A stretch of DNA of 64,000 nt, from assembly GCA_963920665.1 (NCBI GenBank), contig OY987264.1, forward strand, positions 28,438,906-28,502,905, written 5' to 3'. The notes under the pieces were generated by a model. That model saw nothing but the letters and a program-made list of their open reading frames with translations, ran no database searches and was not told the origin of the DNA. Source of the DNA: Straminergon stramineum (Eukaryota; Streptophyta; Bryopsida; Hypnales; Calliergonaceae). Both the position numbers and the translations under genes were made by a program. Shown here piece by piece: positions 50,501 through 60,410 of this stretch (within the stretch, counting starts at the first letter, position 1; each line of letters opens with the position of its first letter).

Positions 50501-51394
50501 GGATTGCTTCTGAATTATCGAACCAGTACTACATTGTGCCATACATCTCTTAGAGTATCTGCATGTTTTTGGCTCCGTACCAAAGGGGGTGGAGTCTTTG
50601 CATTGACAATATTTACTTGTTTAGAAATTTGAGTAGGATCTTCTTCGAAAAGCAAGCCAGTGCTACAGGAACAGAGTCACTCTTAGCATAGCTGTTCTTT
50701 TTAGTACTGATTAGCATTGATCTTTATCTAGTGTGTATTCATGTTTTTTCATGTACATTTTCTTTGTACAGGGCCACCTGAAGGAAATTCCTCTTCAGGT
50801 CTCTCATGGCCAACCACGTCCACATCCGCGACAAGTGGTGTGGTGAGCATGGGAGTCAGCACAGTGAAAACGCTGGCCTCAACAGGAGCCTCCTATCTCG
50901 TCGTTCCCAGCCACCCCAACCGACCCCTCACCCCCTCCCCACAAACCCCGCTCTTGGACTCCTCTCCTCTTGCCCAATGCCTGCACCAAAGCGGCCTGGC
51001 CTGTCCAGTCTCCACAGCCTTCTCCATCTCGGCTGGCACCACCTCGACGAGCCCAGACTTTGCACAACGGGGCATGAAAGAGGACTGGCCTTCCACTCTA
51101 AGCATAGCCCTGGTGGCCCATTACGGTGCGACGGCGCGCAGCCCGGTGCCAGAGCCTGCAATTTCCAAAGGGTTCAAGGTCACCGCGGATGCTAAGGAAC
51201 ATCAAATGCTGGAAGTTTCGAGAACCTTACAAGCGGTGGCTTCGGATTTGCATGCCTTGTCTTGGCTGAATGTGGGCCTCACTTATGCCCTGAGGAGATC
51301 CCCGCTTCCTTTCCATTGCGAGGTCGCTCAGAGACTGCAGCGTTTGCTGAATTTTCTTGGGGCTGAAAGTGGACAGGCGTCAGCTGTTGTGTAG
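35586..51394 (+). CDS. MED13: Mediator complex subunit 13 (MED13), 25 exons, 2,037 aa
   Basis: MED13 anchors the CDK8-cyclin C-MED12 kinase module to core Mediator in the nucleus and modulates RNA polymerase II transcription; the Arabidopsis orthologue is GRAND CENTRAL/MACCHI-BOU 2. The N-terminal Med13_N region starts MFTNVFRI|GGLQQVSWFQFL and includes KLWLFLPGRHDSLNP, VVGSGLWRAPGE, SYVRFGDVF, VHVLVRRK and the APNGLSGRLSGCSPDDLV block. An acidic DILAEFGDFGDFFEDDGLGFGE motif follows near residue 560-590. Further along are RDPYVPASKKAMVESVKKE, then DGPFGWLAALE and DGPLGLVDWCKGC. The MID/PIWI-like C-terminal half holds VNYHVLCLASEP, VVYVVCPVSDPVGILQ, PRFALQLVTAE, CYSWSGDWNWLVSVWTDARG and EWHRVFMSAGADEVRKWPVQ. 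Length is close to plant homologues (about 1,900-2,000 by family knowledge). All exon phases join without stops, so it looks intact. An AGC microsatellite in exon 13 encodes a Ser run. Confidence 0.95.
37115..37141. repeat. TA microsatellite followed by a C run in MED13 intron 4
   Basis: A TA dinucleotide tract runs directly into nine to ten C residues, between exons 4 and 5. Confidence 0.75.
39911..40144. mobile_element. TTAA-family element in MED13 intron 12
   Basis: Left TTGACCCCTGAGTTCCCAAG and right, in inverse, CTAACCTCTTAAGTGCCCAA: decayed forms of the family ends. The right 170 bp (with TTCTATTGTT.AGAAT, GGGTATGATTT and CTTCCTTGA blocks) also occurs in intron 15 at 41935-42146. Confidence 0.55.
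40541..40660 (+). repeat. Intronic GGAGACCTCC repeat, copy in intron 13
   Basis: A block of about 90 bp with CATATGATCACTATGACC, GGAGACCTCC (40575-40584) and GATTCTC...ATGATG. Similar blocks are in introns 14 and 22. Not seen outside this gene in the window. Confidence 0.6.
41186..41340. repeat. Intronic GGAGACCTCC repeat, double copy in intron 14
   Basis: The forward unit has CCATAAGGAGACCTCCCTATG (core GGAGACCTCC at 41277-41286) then GATTCTCATTATGATGATG. About 80 bp earlier is a perfect 14-bp palindrome AGGGAGGCCTCCCT (41194-41207), apparently a rearranged copy of the same core. Confidence 0.6.
41935..42146. mobile_element. TTAA-family element in MED13 intron 15
   Basis: The right end GTTTAGGAACTTAGGGTTAA is family-like; the left end TTAAGAACCTCTTGAAT is weaker. 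The interior matches the intron 12 element, as if both introns received the same element. Confidence 0.5.
42848..43042. mobile_element. TTAA-bounded element in MED13 intron 16 (195 bp)
   Basis: Left TTAATTCCTGAAGGGCCAAG and right, in inverse, TTAACCCCTAAGGAATCAAG: a good terminal pair of the family. Non-coding, between exons 16 and 17. Confidence 0.6.
46684..46957. mobile_element. Decayed TTAA-family element in MED13 intron 21
   Basis: Left CTAACCCCTAAAGAACCAAG and right, in inverse, GTTAGCCTCTAAAAGGACAA. The TTAA edges have mutated. It ends about 20 bp before the exon 22 acceptor, so it has likely supplied part of the polypyrimidine/branch region. Confidence 0.5.
47950..48045 (+). repeat. 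Intronic GGAGACCTCC repeat, copy in intron 22
   Basis: Contains AGTTCTCTATATGATCAATG, GACCATATGGAGACCTCC (core 47987-47996) and GATCCTCGTTACGACGTCGAC. Clearly the same unit as in introns 13 and 14, and only about 50 bp before exon 23. Confidence 0.6.
48705..49274. mobile_element. TTAA-bounded element D in MED13 intron 23 (570 bp)
   Basis: The right end GCGCTTAGGGGTTAA is a clean family terminus preceded by ATGGACGTC. The left end TTAACGCCAAAACGTCCAG matches it in inverse with a gap. It fills half of the intron between exons 23 and 24. Confidence 0.5.
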
Positions 51395-54300
51395 ATTTTT
51401 GGTACATTATTTGGGTCAGGTTTGATGTTGTTGTAGTAGTGCTGTTGTGGAGTGGTTATTTTCTAGACTTTCCAGTTCATCAATATTCTTTTTCTCAACT
51501 GAGCAGTTGGGTTGTGTATTTTGTTGTACTCCTAGGTTTTAACAAGAGATATGGTTACTTTCAGGTTTACAATTTTTTGCGAAATTCGGGGTGGTATAAT
51601 TGATATTTTGTCATAGATGGCCAACAGGATGTTCGTGTTAGCTTAACCTGTGACCCAGGGATGAGATTTGGAAGGATAAATCTTGTTAAACTTAAAGGTT
51701 GAATTAACATGCAGCTATGCGAGAGGCTTTGTGCACTGACTTGCTTTTTGAGTTAAGTAGCTACTCAAACTTCCTTGCAGGAGACTCTGGATGCAAAGCC
51801 TCCTCTCCTTCAGTCCAAACCTGACCAAAAAATAGAATACAAGTAGGAATTCTTTAAAAGAGATTGATTGAAGATTGAATTTTTGCTTGTCATGACATTT
51901 TTGCACGATATGAATGACTTGCAATTTTCGGTAGAACCACCCATAGCTGATCACTTAACCCTTCAAGGACGGATTGGTGACCGTGAAAATCATGGCTTTT
52001 GGAACCGTGGGACATCATCTACCTTAAAACAACCAAAAATATCCATTGGAGGTCAAACTACTGTAGAAGATCTCCCCTTTCCACCCCTCATTTCGAGGAC
52101 GAATAGTTCCACTTTTGTCCTACACAGGAGAATTCCCTGTCATCCATTGGACACAAAACGTCCGTGCATGTTCTGCAGCAATATAAGGCAATGTAAATTT
52201 TCTGGCTGTGTAGAAAGAAATCATGGGGATTGCAAATTTTTGGGTAATTTTATGCCTTGAACTAAAATTACTATGAATTTTGGGAGCCAAAAAGTGTTGA
52301 AGACCCATAGTCAATGTCTAGACTATTCTGATTGCAATCATTCAAGAACTACTTTCTTGCTCACTACTTTGGAACATGTGTCATGACCCTACATGTACCA
52401 ACCTTGAAAAGGAGAAAAAAATACATTTCAAGCTTCAACTTGAAATTTGTTCTAGCTTTGGTTGGAAATAACTACACCCTACATGTTGGATATGGCTCCT
52501 TGGTCAATAATGGATGTTTCTATCATTTCAAGCTCTCATTTTTGTCTTATCAACAAAAATTAATGCACATTTCTAGCAATTCTACAACAAACGGTAAAAT
52601 TACATCAATTTGAATATATTAATCAATAGTTCTGAAAATATTTATGGTCTAGGTATTGAATATTGGTTTTACTTGAATAAAAAATTAGTAACATATACAA
52701 ATATTAATGATTTAAAGCAATATATTTACTATTTACGTGATTTGTCATGGAATGTTTCTCAAAAAAAGGATTCTTTATTGGCAACCTTTCTCTATGTTAT
52801 AGCCATAAATGAAACAATTTCTAGGGGATGATTGAAAATATAAATTGATAAAAGGACTTATTTAGCATGTTAGGCATGCAGTTTCTATCTAATAATTATA
52901 ATAATGTCTAAGATGCATTGTAACTATTTCAAAATGGTTTCTTGTCAACAATGATATAAATTTCTTTGGTCCCAAATGGCATTATATTACATCACCTCCA
53001 ACCTACAAATATTTGCTTCAACTCTTCCCTTGAATAAATTGATTGTGATTTCCTTGTCAAGCATCTAATAAAAAACATTTCAAAAAATACCAATTAATAT
53101 TTTTATCCAAATCTAGGTCAAATTTATCATTTTATTATAGTTCGTTTACCATGTAGAAGAAGCATAAGTTTTAAATGCATCACTATAGTTAAAGTCAAAC
53201 TATCTAAAAGTCAACACAAATCTAAAGCCAATACCATTGTTGTGTGATTTTTATGTCAATTGTCGGCATTGTAATACGTGTCCTAGGATGATTGAAGTGA
53301 AAAGAGCCTCCATTAATATTGTTGGTAGCAGATGCCTTAATTTATATACAACTATCCTAATTTGGCCACATAATTTTTTATTTACAAAAAAATTCTCAAT
53401 TGATCATATTTGGAACTTTGGCTCTAAGAAAATAAAAATTTGAATGATGATTCTTCAAAAACTTTTCAAATACTTTCACCGGCATCCAAGGTTTCTATTG
53501 ATAAAAAAAATTAACTATTCTTTCATATCCAAATTCTGACAAATATCATTATACTTAACTATAAATGATTTGAAAAACCCATGAAATAGTTATGATGTAG
53601 TTATAAATTTTAGAGTAATGTCTAATAAATTTTGATTCCACTAATTATCTTTCTAAATATAAAATAATTTTATATTATAGACATTCCAAATTTATTATAT
53701 AGATTATGAAATACCGATTCGAACTAGTTCTAAATTATCATTACCTAGTGGCACCTTGAGCATGAATTTTTGGATCACCAATTTACTATCTCATTCCACA
53801 ATCCGCTACAGTGGAAAAGCTTAAGAAAACATTAATGCAAGTTCATAAAACGAAATAGGAGTAAAAAAAATACTAATCCAAAAACAACAAAAGCAAACAT
53901 TTCTGGCACATCCAAAGATACCATTCCTAATAATATATATAATAAATTTGTAGTTGGAAAAAAACTATTGATTAAGTACATCAAATTTGTTGAATCATTG
54001 AGTTTACAATAGGTTTTATTCTTTGCTTGCAATTCAATTGCATTTTTTTAATTCAAAATTCATATATAGATTGCAAGTATTATAATATTTTCTATAATAG
54101 CTTTTCCTTAAAACAACAAAGGTGAGTTGAAGCCATAAAGTCTAATACCTTTGGTATTCAAACATCATGTCTAGTCATAGCTCAAATAATTTAGAAATGC
54201 CAAAACCAAATTACTGGTATACAAGCCAAATTAGATTTTCAGAGATTCTAGTCTGAAATTCACCATTGAAATATTAGATGATGAAATTTCACATATAAAA

Positions 54301-54920
54301 TTCTAAAATTTCATTACAATAGTTTCGCAAATAAAAAATAAAAATATCATCCATTTAAATTTAAGATGTAATGAATTAAGTTAATGTTTGTAAATTTTAT
54401 ATTCTAAGATTTTAAGAGTTTCATATTTTTAAACTCCTTAAAATATTTAAGAGAAAAAAAAACAAGAAAAAAAAAATTCAAGCTTAAGAAATAATATAAT
54501 CTTAAAATTTTAGACATTTACAATCAATTTTCATATTTATTACACATTTTGATTATAAAAATAATAATTTCGGTACAATAAAATACCCCATACCTTTCAA
54601 CATTCTATTCATTTGTCGCACATCTCATATGGACACCAATTGAAATATATAGTGATAATTTTATTCCCACAAAGCTACTAAACAAGTTTTTCTAACTCAC
54701 AAAAAAAAAAGTTTTGCCAAAAATTGCACTAAGAAAAAGTGCCCATATTCCATTTTGTCCCTTGTACAAACAACTAAGACTTTAGGGGATATACCACATT
54801 TGATGGCCTAGGAGGTAGCTTGAGGGGGATTCAAATATCCCCTTGAAGTAGGGTTTGGGTCTTATTCCTTGCCAAAGAATAGTTGCTCAGGTCATATAAA
54901 ATTCATCTATGAAGAATGCT
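51395..54920. other. MED13 3' flank and AT-rich spacer without recognised genes
   Basis: The first few hundred bases presumably hold the MED13 3' UTR; no decisive poly(A) signal stands out. A single TTAA-family left end (TTAACCCTTCAAGGACGG, 51955) has no partner found. From about 52.6 to 54.7 kb the DNA is very AT-rich. Two open frames there (52610-52831 plus, 53832-54032 minus) have a faint organelle-like look but match no protein I can name. Confidence 0.4.
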
Positions 54921-55151
54921 TTAACCCTTGAAAGGCTCTTGAGGTCCCTCTATACAACATGTATTTAGCTTTATTATTCTTCAATTGTGGTTTAATAGAT
55001 GAGTCATGATACATTTTTATTTACATACTATCATGATCATTAATTTAATTTGTACTGAAAAGTATTTGTTCAATGTTTCCTTGATCAAATACCACCAAAT
55101 ACATAATATACTATACAGCCGCAAAGGGCTTTCAAGCCCTTTTAGGGTTAA
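54921..55151. mobile_element. Small TTAA-bounded element E (231 bp)
   Basis: Left TTAACCCTTGAAAGGCTCTT and right, in inverse, TTAACCCTAAAAGGGCTTGA. Non-coding. Confidence 0.5.
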
Positions 55152-55298
55152 CTTTGTAGCCTAAAAGTGGTGCTTGGCAAGCCTTATTCACTATTGAAGT
55201 AGATCTAATAGATTGAAATATTTCAAAAAATCAATAGACCAATTCTTCTCAAAGATTTATTTCAAATGAAGCCCATGGGGCTTGGCTAGGCTTGTCAT

Positions 55299-56483
55299 TT
55301 AACACCTTGAAGACTAAGGTGTAGTTCAAATTTCCCAAAATTGTGAAGACATACTATAAAATCCAACTTAAAAAAATAATATATTGATGACTTTGAAATA
55401 ATAGTTGTAAAATGTGATTCATATATTATGTCCATATAGTTAGATCAAATAGTATACAAACCAATATTTTTTAATAAAATTTGCAGCCAAAAATTGAAAA
55501 TTCCTTCTAAAATCAATTATAGTTTAAGAATTTGTGATTTTCACATGAATTTTTTCCCTTTAACCCCTAAATGCCTAGGTCTTTTTTGAACTTCTAGAAA
55601 TTACTCTAAATTGAACTAAAAAGACAACATTTTGATGAATTTTGTCAATTTTTTAAAATTGTAATCATACAAATTCAAACTAGACATGTTAGACAACATA
55701 TAGGAAAAGAAAAAACAACAATGTCACTTATGGATTGAAAGATTATAATGTTTGATCATGAGAGTGTTAAAACAGTGAAAATGATTTAAAGCCTTTCAAT
55801 CCTCTTTTCACATGTCAAATCTAAAAAAATGGTCACCAAAAAAATATGAGGTTAAAGGGTATAACATGAACAACTCCAATGAATTTAAGGCTTCTCAAAA
55901 TCTACTCTACCCTTTTTTTTAAATGAATTTCTAATGTGATTTTTTCTCCAAAACTAGGAAACCAAGATTTACAACAGACACCCTTGCACAAAATCTTGAA
56001 TAGAAAAATCATAATCATTCATTTTCAATATTGGATTTTTTATCCTAAAACGAGACTTCAAAAAGAATCTTTCAAAAATACTAAATACCAAAAGTAGTAG
56101 ATTGGTATTGCTTCATTTAATTTCCAAATATGATTGACACCAAAATTAATTGCCTCATGCATTTAGGGGTTAAGTTCAATGTGTTCAGTTCTAATCATAA
56201 AGATTTTAGAAAATTTTCACTTTAATTTGTTATTCAAGTTGTTTTTGAGGGGCTATTTTTTGAACTAAAAAGGGTTTTTTTTAGGGCTAGATCTACTAGT
56301 ACCTACTAAATAATAGAATATTTGCAATGCAACGTTTATATAATTTATACTATACAAATGTTAAAGAATGGACCCAAAAATCTTCAAAAAATCAATGGAT
56401 GAAAAAATGCATTTTTGTGTGCTTGGGATGTATTCATATTCGTCTCTTATTTGAAATTTGAACACATGGTCCTTTAGGGTTAA
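55299..56483. mobile_element. TTAA-bounded element F, containing nested A2
   Basis: Left TTAACACCTTGAAGACTAAG and right, in inverse, TTAACCCTAAAGGACCATGT. Both arms continue into a shared TTCAAATTTC about 25-30 bp in. Element A2 lies inside, so F is the older insertion. Confidence 0.5.
55560..56173 (+). mobile_element. TTAA-bounded element A, copy 2 (614 bp)
   Basis: Left TTAACCCCTAAATGCCTAGG and right GCATTTAGGGGTTAA. The interior aligns along its length with A1, including CACTTATGGATTGAAAGATT and CACCCTTGCACAAAATCTTG. Non-coding. Confidence 0.82.
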
Positions 56484-57357
56484 GTGTTAATTCTAGTACT
56501 TCACACATAACATTCTTGAATACTCGTAGAACTCAATTCATCTGCACATAAAAATATCATATTTTCCTATAAATATACAACACTTGCATATAAAAATAAA
56601 ATTTCAATTCCCATAGGGGGCCATTTTCTAATAACCATTTTGAACGTTCCATTGTCTTTCCCACTATTACCTTCATCATCACATTAGATTCACTTCACCT
56701 TGAAAGGATAGGCGTATTACTACTTTTTCAAACTTCAAAATTCTTCTCTCTCTATGCTCCCATTTTGCAACTTTACATTTTTAAATTTTAAATATTTTGT
56801 TGTTTTAGAGATGTAATAATTAAAGATCTCCTACAACTCATAAATTTCTCAATTTTCTTTTGCAAAGATTTAAAATTACTAGGAATTTTTTAATAGGAAA
56901 TGAAAAGAGATTATATTAAGTGCAAAATCTGCTTGTAAAATATGAAAATTTCTCCATGGGAGTATATTCATTATAGAATATGCTGTAAATTTTTATATCA
57001 GGTTGTTCTAAAATTTAAAAATCAACATTGTATGGTATTAGACCGATAGTTTAAATTGCAATCATATTTTCAAATTTAGAGTTTCTCCAAAATTTGAACA
57101 TGGAGTAGAAACTAGACTTGATAAGTTTCATTTCATTAGTTGGTCTCAAATTTAGAAAAGACCATTTTTATGACTAAAATTCAGATAAATAGAAAGGTGC
57201 AAAAGTTGAAGGGACCAAAATCCACTAGAAGAAAGAATATATAATTTTTATTCAAAATAGATTCAAGCAATAAAACTTGGATGAAAAATATTTTTCCCAT
57301 CCACAAGGCATCCCTAAAATCATCCAAATGATACAACATCCTAAAAGGCATCGCAGA

Positions 57358-57470
57358 TTAACCCCTGGAAGATTGGACCAATAGGTGCATTCTTTGTTTC
57401 TACAATGAACAATAATGTCATCCATCAACCACTATTTGGCATTACCATTGTTTGTTCAATTGGTTTAACC
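57358..57470. mobile_element. Short TTAA-bounded element G, copy 2
   Basis: Starts TTAACCCCTGGAAGATTGGA and shares ACCAATAG.TGCATTCT and GTCATCCATCA with 9639-9793. Its right TTAA (57467-57470) appears to be the left TTAA of element H. Confidence 0.45.
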
Positions 57471-59136
57471 CCTCAAGGCCCAAGCAGTTTTTGTACTTTT
57501 CTACAAGTTTGAATTTTGATTGGTAGTATGATAGTTTGTTCTAAATCCACTCGTCTTCTAAAGAGTGTCCCTAGCCAAGTTCTAAAATGGACATTAACAA
57601 GTTGTAAAATGCATGTGTAAAGCATTGAATGTTTTGTCAATATGTCAAAGCGGTTTAAAATTTGTCAAACGTTCCTTTATACTCCCTCCGTCCCAAAATG
57701 ATCTTCTTGTTTGACAAAATGTTTCGGATTAAGGTCAAAAATCAATGTTTTTTAATTTTATTTTGAGGTATAAATAAAATAGAATGCTCTCCTATCACCC
57801 TCCAAATTCAAACTTTGGATTCATTACCAAATTGAAGTTGTAGGGCTTTGAAATGTGGATTTTTGGGGTCTTTTTGGAGGAGCACCGCTAGCCAATTATT
57901 TCTTAAAATTCCCGCGCTAATGGTTTTGTCCTTTTGTCTTTTTGCATTGTGTATCTCAATTCCCGTGTTGCCTCTCTGGACAACTCACCGCGTCAGTTTC
58001 AAAAAGTCAAGGTGAAGGGAGTGAATCTTGTTCACTTGATTAAATAAAATAAAAAAGCCCACTTCAACTGGCTTGATTGGTGGGAGTGTGATAATGGCCG
58101 GACAAACACTGTTCACGGCCTTAGTTGTACACGTAGTTGATTGGTGCAGTTTCTCAAAAACAACTAAGCATCCATTTATCCGAACTAGAACAGTAGCTTC
58201 TCCATATTTTTTTAATTTTATTATTCTCTTCACATTCAAAGAAGTTTCATTGAGTGGGCCCTTTCTCCACATCACAAGAGGAAGATCAATTCGGGACAAA
58301 AAATAAAGGCCAACAGGAAGATCATTATGGGACGGAGGGAGTACTTTGCTAGTGGATGGAATAAGAGCCAAGGTGGGTCCATTTCTAAAATGCTTACCTG
58401 TGTCCAAAAAAACTTTTCTCCCCTAACTTTGAATGCTAATATTTTTCAATCTGTACAGTCAAACTTGATAAAAATTTTACCACATGATCTCATACAAGTA
58501 TAGTACAAGATCACATGAATGGATTTTTGAATTTTGAAATTTTTTCTTTCTTAAAAAAATGCAACAGAAATGGCAATTTTGAGTGATTTTTGTCAAAAAA
58601 TAGGCCTTGGTTCTTTAGGAGTTTAGTTTAGTAAAGGTTGCATTTTGGAACCCTGTCTATTACTTTCTACATGCTGCAGTGCTTGTTTTTGGAGAAGCCA
58701 TATCTTTTTTCAGACTACACATGTGTGGGTTTTGTAAGGCCTACTATCAAGAAATAGATACCTATGGCAGAATTCTTTAGAAATTCGTAAGTAATTCAAA
58801 AATGCTCTGAAAAATATGAAACCACTTGGGTTAGATTCCACATCAATTTTTCTTCGAGTGAAAAATAAGGGGAAATATTTTTGTGCATCAAAGAACCATC
58901 GAAAAGGTCAACCAATCCTTAAACACACGGTTTATGAGCAAACTACCTTATGCATTGTACATCAAGCTTATTACACGATGACAATTGTACTTTTGAACTT
59001 CCCCATTCAACATGTACATCAGAATATGAAATTCACTTAGATATACTTCTGAGAATGTAGGAAAATCAAGTTACAACTTTGACCTGTTGAACAAGTCAAA
59101 GGCTCAAAACAAGCTCCTTGGGCCTTGAGGTGTTAA
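57467..59136. mobile_element. TTAA-bounded element H (1.67 kb), containing nested M2
   Basis: Left TTAACCCCTCAAGGCCCAAG and right, in inverse, TTAACACCTCAAGGCCCAAG: 19 of 20 identical, among the best terminal pairs in the window. It encloses the M2 MITE. A further family-like right end near 58622 suggests another decayed insertion inside. Confidence 0.6.
57680..58343. mobile_element. Mariner/Stowaway-like MITE M2 (664 bp)
   Basis: Ends TACTCCCTCCGTCCCAAAAT and, in inverse, TACTCCCTCCGTCCCATAAT, with matching extension (GATCTTCTTG against GATCTTCCTG) and TA at both edges. The ends are much less decayed than those of the copy at 10513-11084. The frames inside (for example 57985-58407 minus) are not recognisable proteins. 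Confidence 0.82.
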
Positions 59137-59234
59137 GGATATCCCTAGTTCCATACCCTCAGTTAGGCAGTTTGTTTTGTTTGTTACATTGAGATCTCAT
59201 GTACATCCCCAAGCCACATGGTTGGTCAGAAAGC

Positions 59235-59325
59235 CCTCAGCAAGGAAGGGTGCACAGGCTTTGTTTCATGGCATTTGGACCTCCAGTGTGAAAGTTACTG
59301 AATTTCAAAGGGTTTTTTGAATCAA
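59235..59325 (-). repeat. Dispersed repeat S, copy 2
   Basis: Inverse of the block at 1115-1215, including GGGTGCACAGGCTTTGTTTC. Lies about 1.1 kb beyond the U1-70K stop codon. Confidence 0.5.
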
Positions 59326-60410
59326 AAAATTAGAAAATCACTTTTATTTTTCTTTTGGCTGTGGCAACGACACAGGGCACACTAGTTACTATTTAAGTCA
59401 ACCTGGGAACAGATCTCATTAGCTCATGAGGACCAGGTATGAGAGAATGCAAGAGGTCAAGGTAAGAATTCACTCTGCTGTTTCCAGTTGCAGGTTACTT
59501 GTCATTAATCAGATAGAAATATCCATTGAAGGGCCATCAGGGTTAAAAACACACAGGTTACCACCAATTACAACGTCATATCCCTAAATCCACTTTAGGT
59601 TCTAAGCAATCGATTACAGAAATCGTCCGTGATGCAGCAACTTGCTAGATATTAAGAGCTTCAAATGATACACTATTCCTACTTCATGGAAACGAGTGAT
59701 GTATGACGAGGTTGCAATTCCCCGATTCTAACTTCACAGGGATGTAAGCAATTGTTAGTATCCTGTGGCCGCCAATAGCTCAATTCAAGATGGAACCACT
59801 GCAGCAAACAATTACCTTGAATACGCAAAATATAATTAGCGAAATCAATAGTTTTCTTGGAAAGGACAAATATCATTAAGAGCTCAAAATTCTATTCTTG
59901 AAAGAGCCACAATAAAGACAATCGTTCAAACCTTTGCTCTCAACCGAAGATCAGCATCCTCAATGATCAATAGTTCCCTTGCTGCTAGGACCCCATGTCA
60001 AATCATTGCACACGACCTTCTTTTTGTGTGCAGTAGAGGATGCGCCTAGGCTGAATCAGCAATCAGCGATCTCTGCAAGCCATGACAGTAAACAGTTAAT
60101 CCATAAACCCAAACCGATTTTTTTCATTTTCAGATTGTCACTCGGCTCACTCCAAGAATTTGGTTGAAGCTTCCAATTCTGGCGAACTCTGCATAATGTT
60201 TTTGAAACAGAGGTAGCAACAAAACAATTACTGGAGATTCACAACAAACTTTGGACCAAATCTGGATAAATAATTACATTTTCGACTCAGATATTCTTTA
60301 AGGTTTGTACCCAGACCGCAGGAATGGGTTCCTTATAGTACGAAATTCAGAACAACTTACAAAAGATTAGGGCATGCAGAACCTCAGCGCTTAAAGTTTA
60401 AGCCTGAAAT

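Larger units (their letters stand above)
35586..51394 (+). other. MED13: Exon map of the MED13 gene
   Basis: Predicted coding exons, all with GT-AG borders: 35586-35609, 36023-36093, 36383-36480, 36976-37062, 37182-37269, 37538-37621, 38301-38378, 38621-38709, 38841-38919, 39262-39418, 39545-39672, 39759-39833, 40201-40385, 40852-41009, 41528-41890, 42419-42762, 43148-43685, 44486-45402, 45534-45621, 46015-46093, 46297-46616, 46979-47504, 48093-48620, 49737-50123, 50772-51394 (stop included). They sum to 6,114 nt. Borders were chosen by hand from splice consensus, phase and family similarity. Exon 1 has only 24 coding bases. Exons 12-14 are the least conserved and the likeliest to need adjustment. 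Confidence 0.88.

Noticed and set aside
52610..52831. Open frame of 73 residues with an organelle-like look
   Set aside because: In very AT-rich DNA; I could not match it to any plastid or mitochondrial protein, and no neighbouring organelle genes or tRNAs are present.
53832..54032. Minus-strand frame with a hydrophobic C-terminus (possible small membrane protein or plastid insert)
   Set aside because: The hydrophobicity follows from T-rich codons; no recognisable family or start context.
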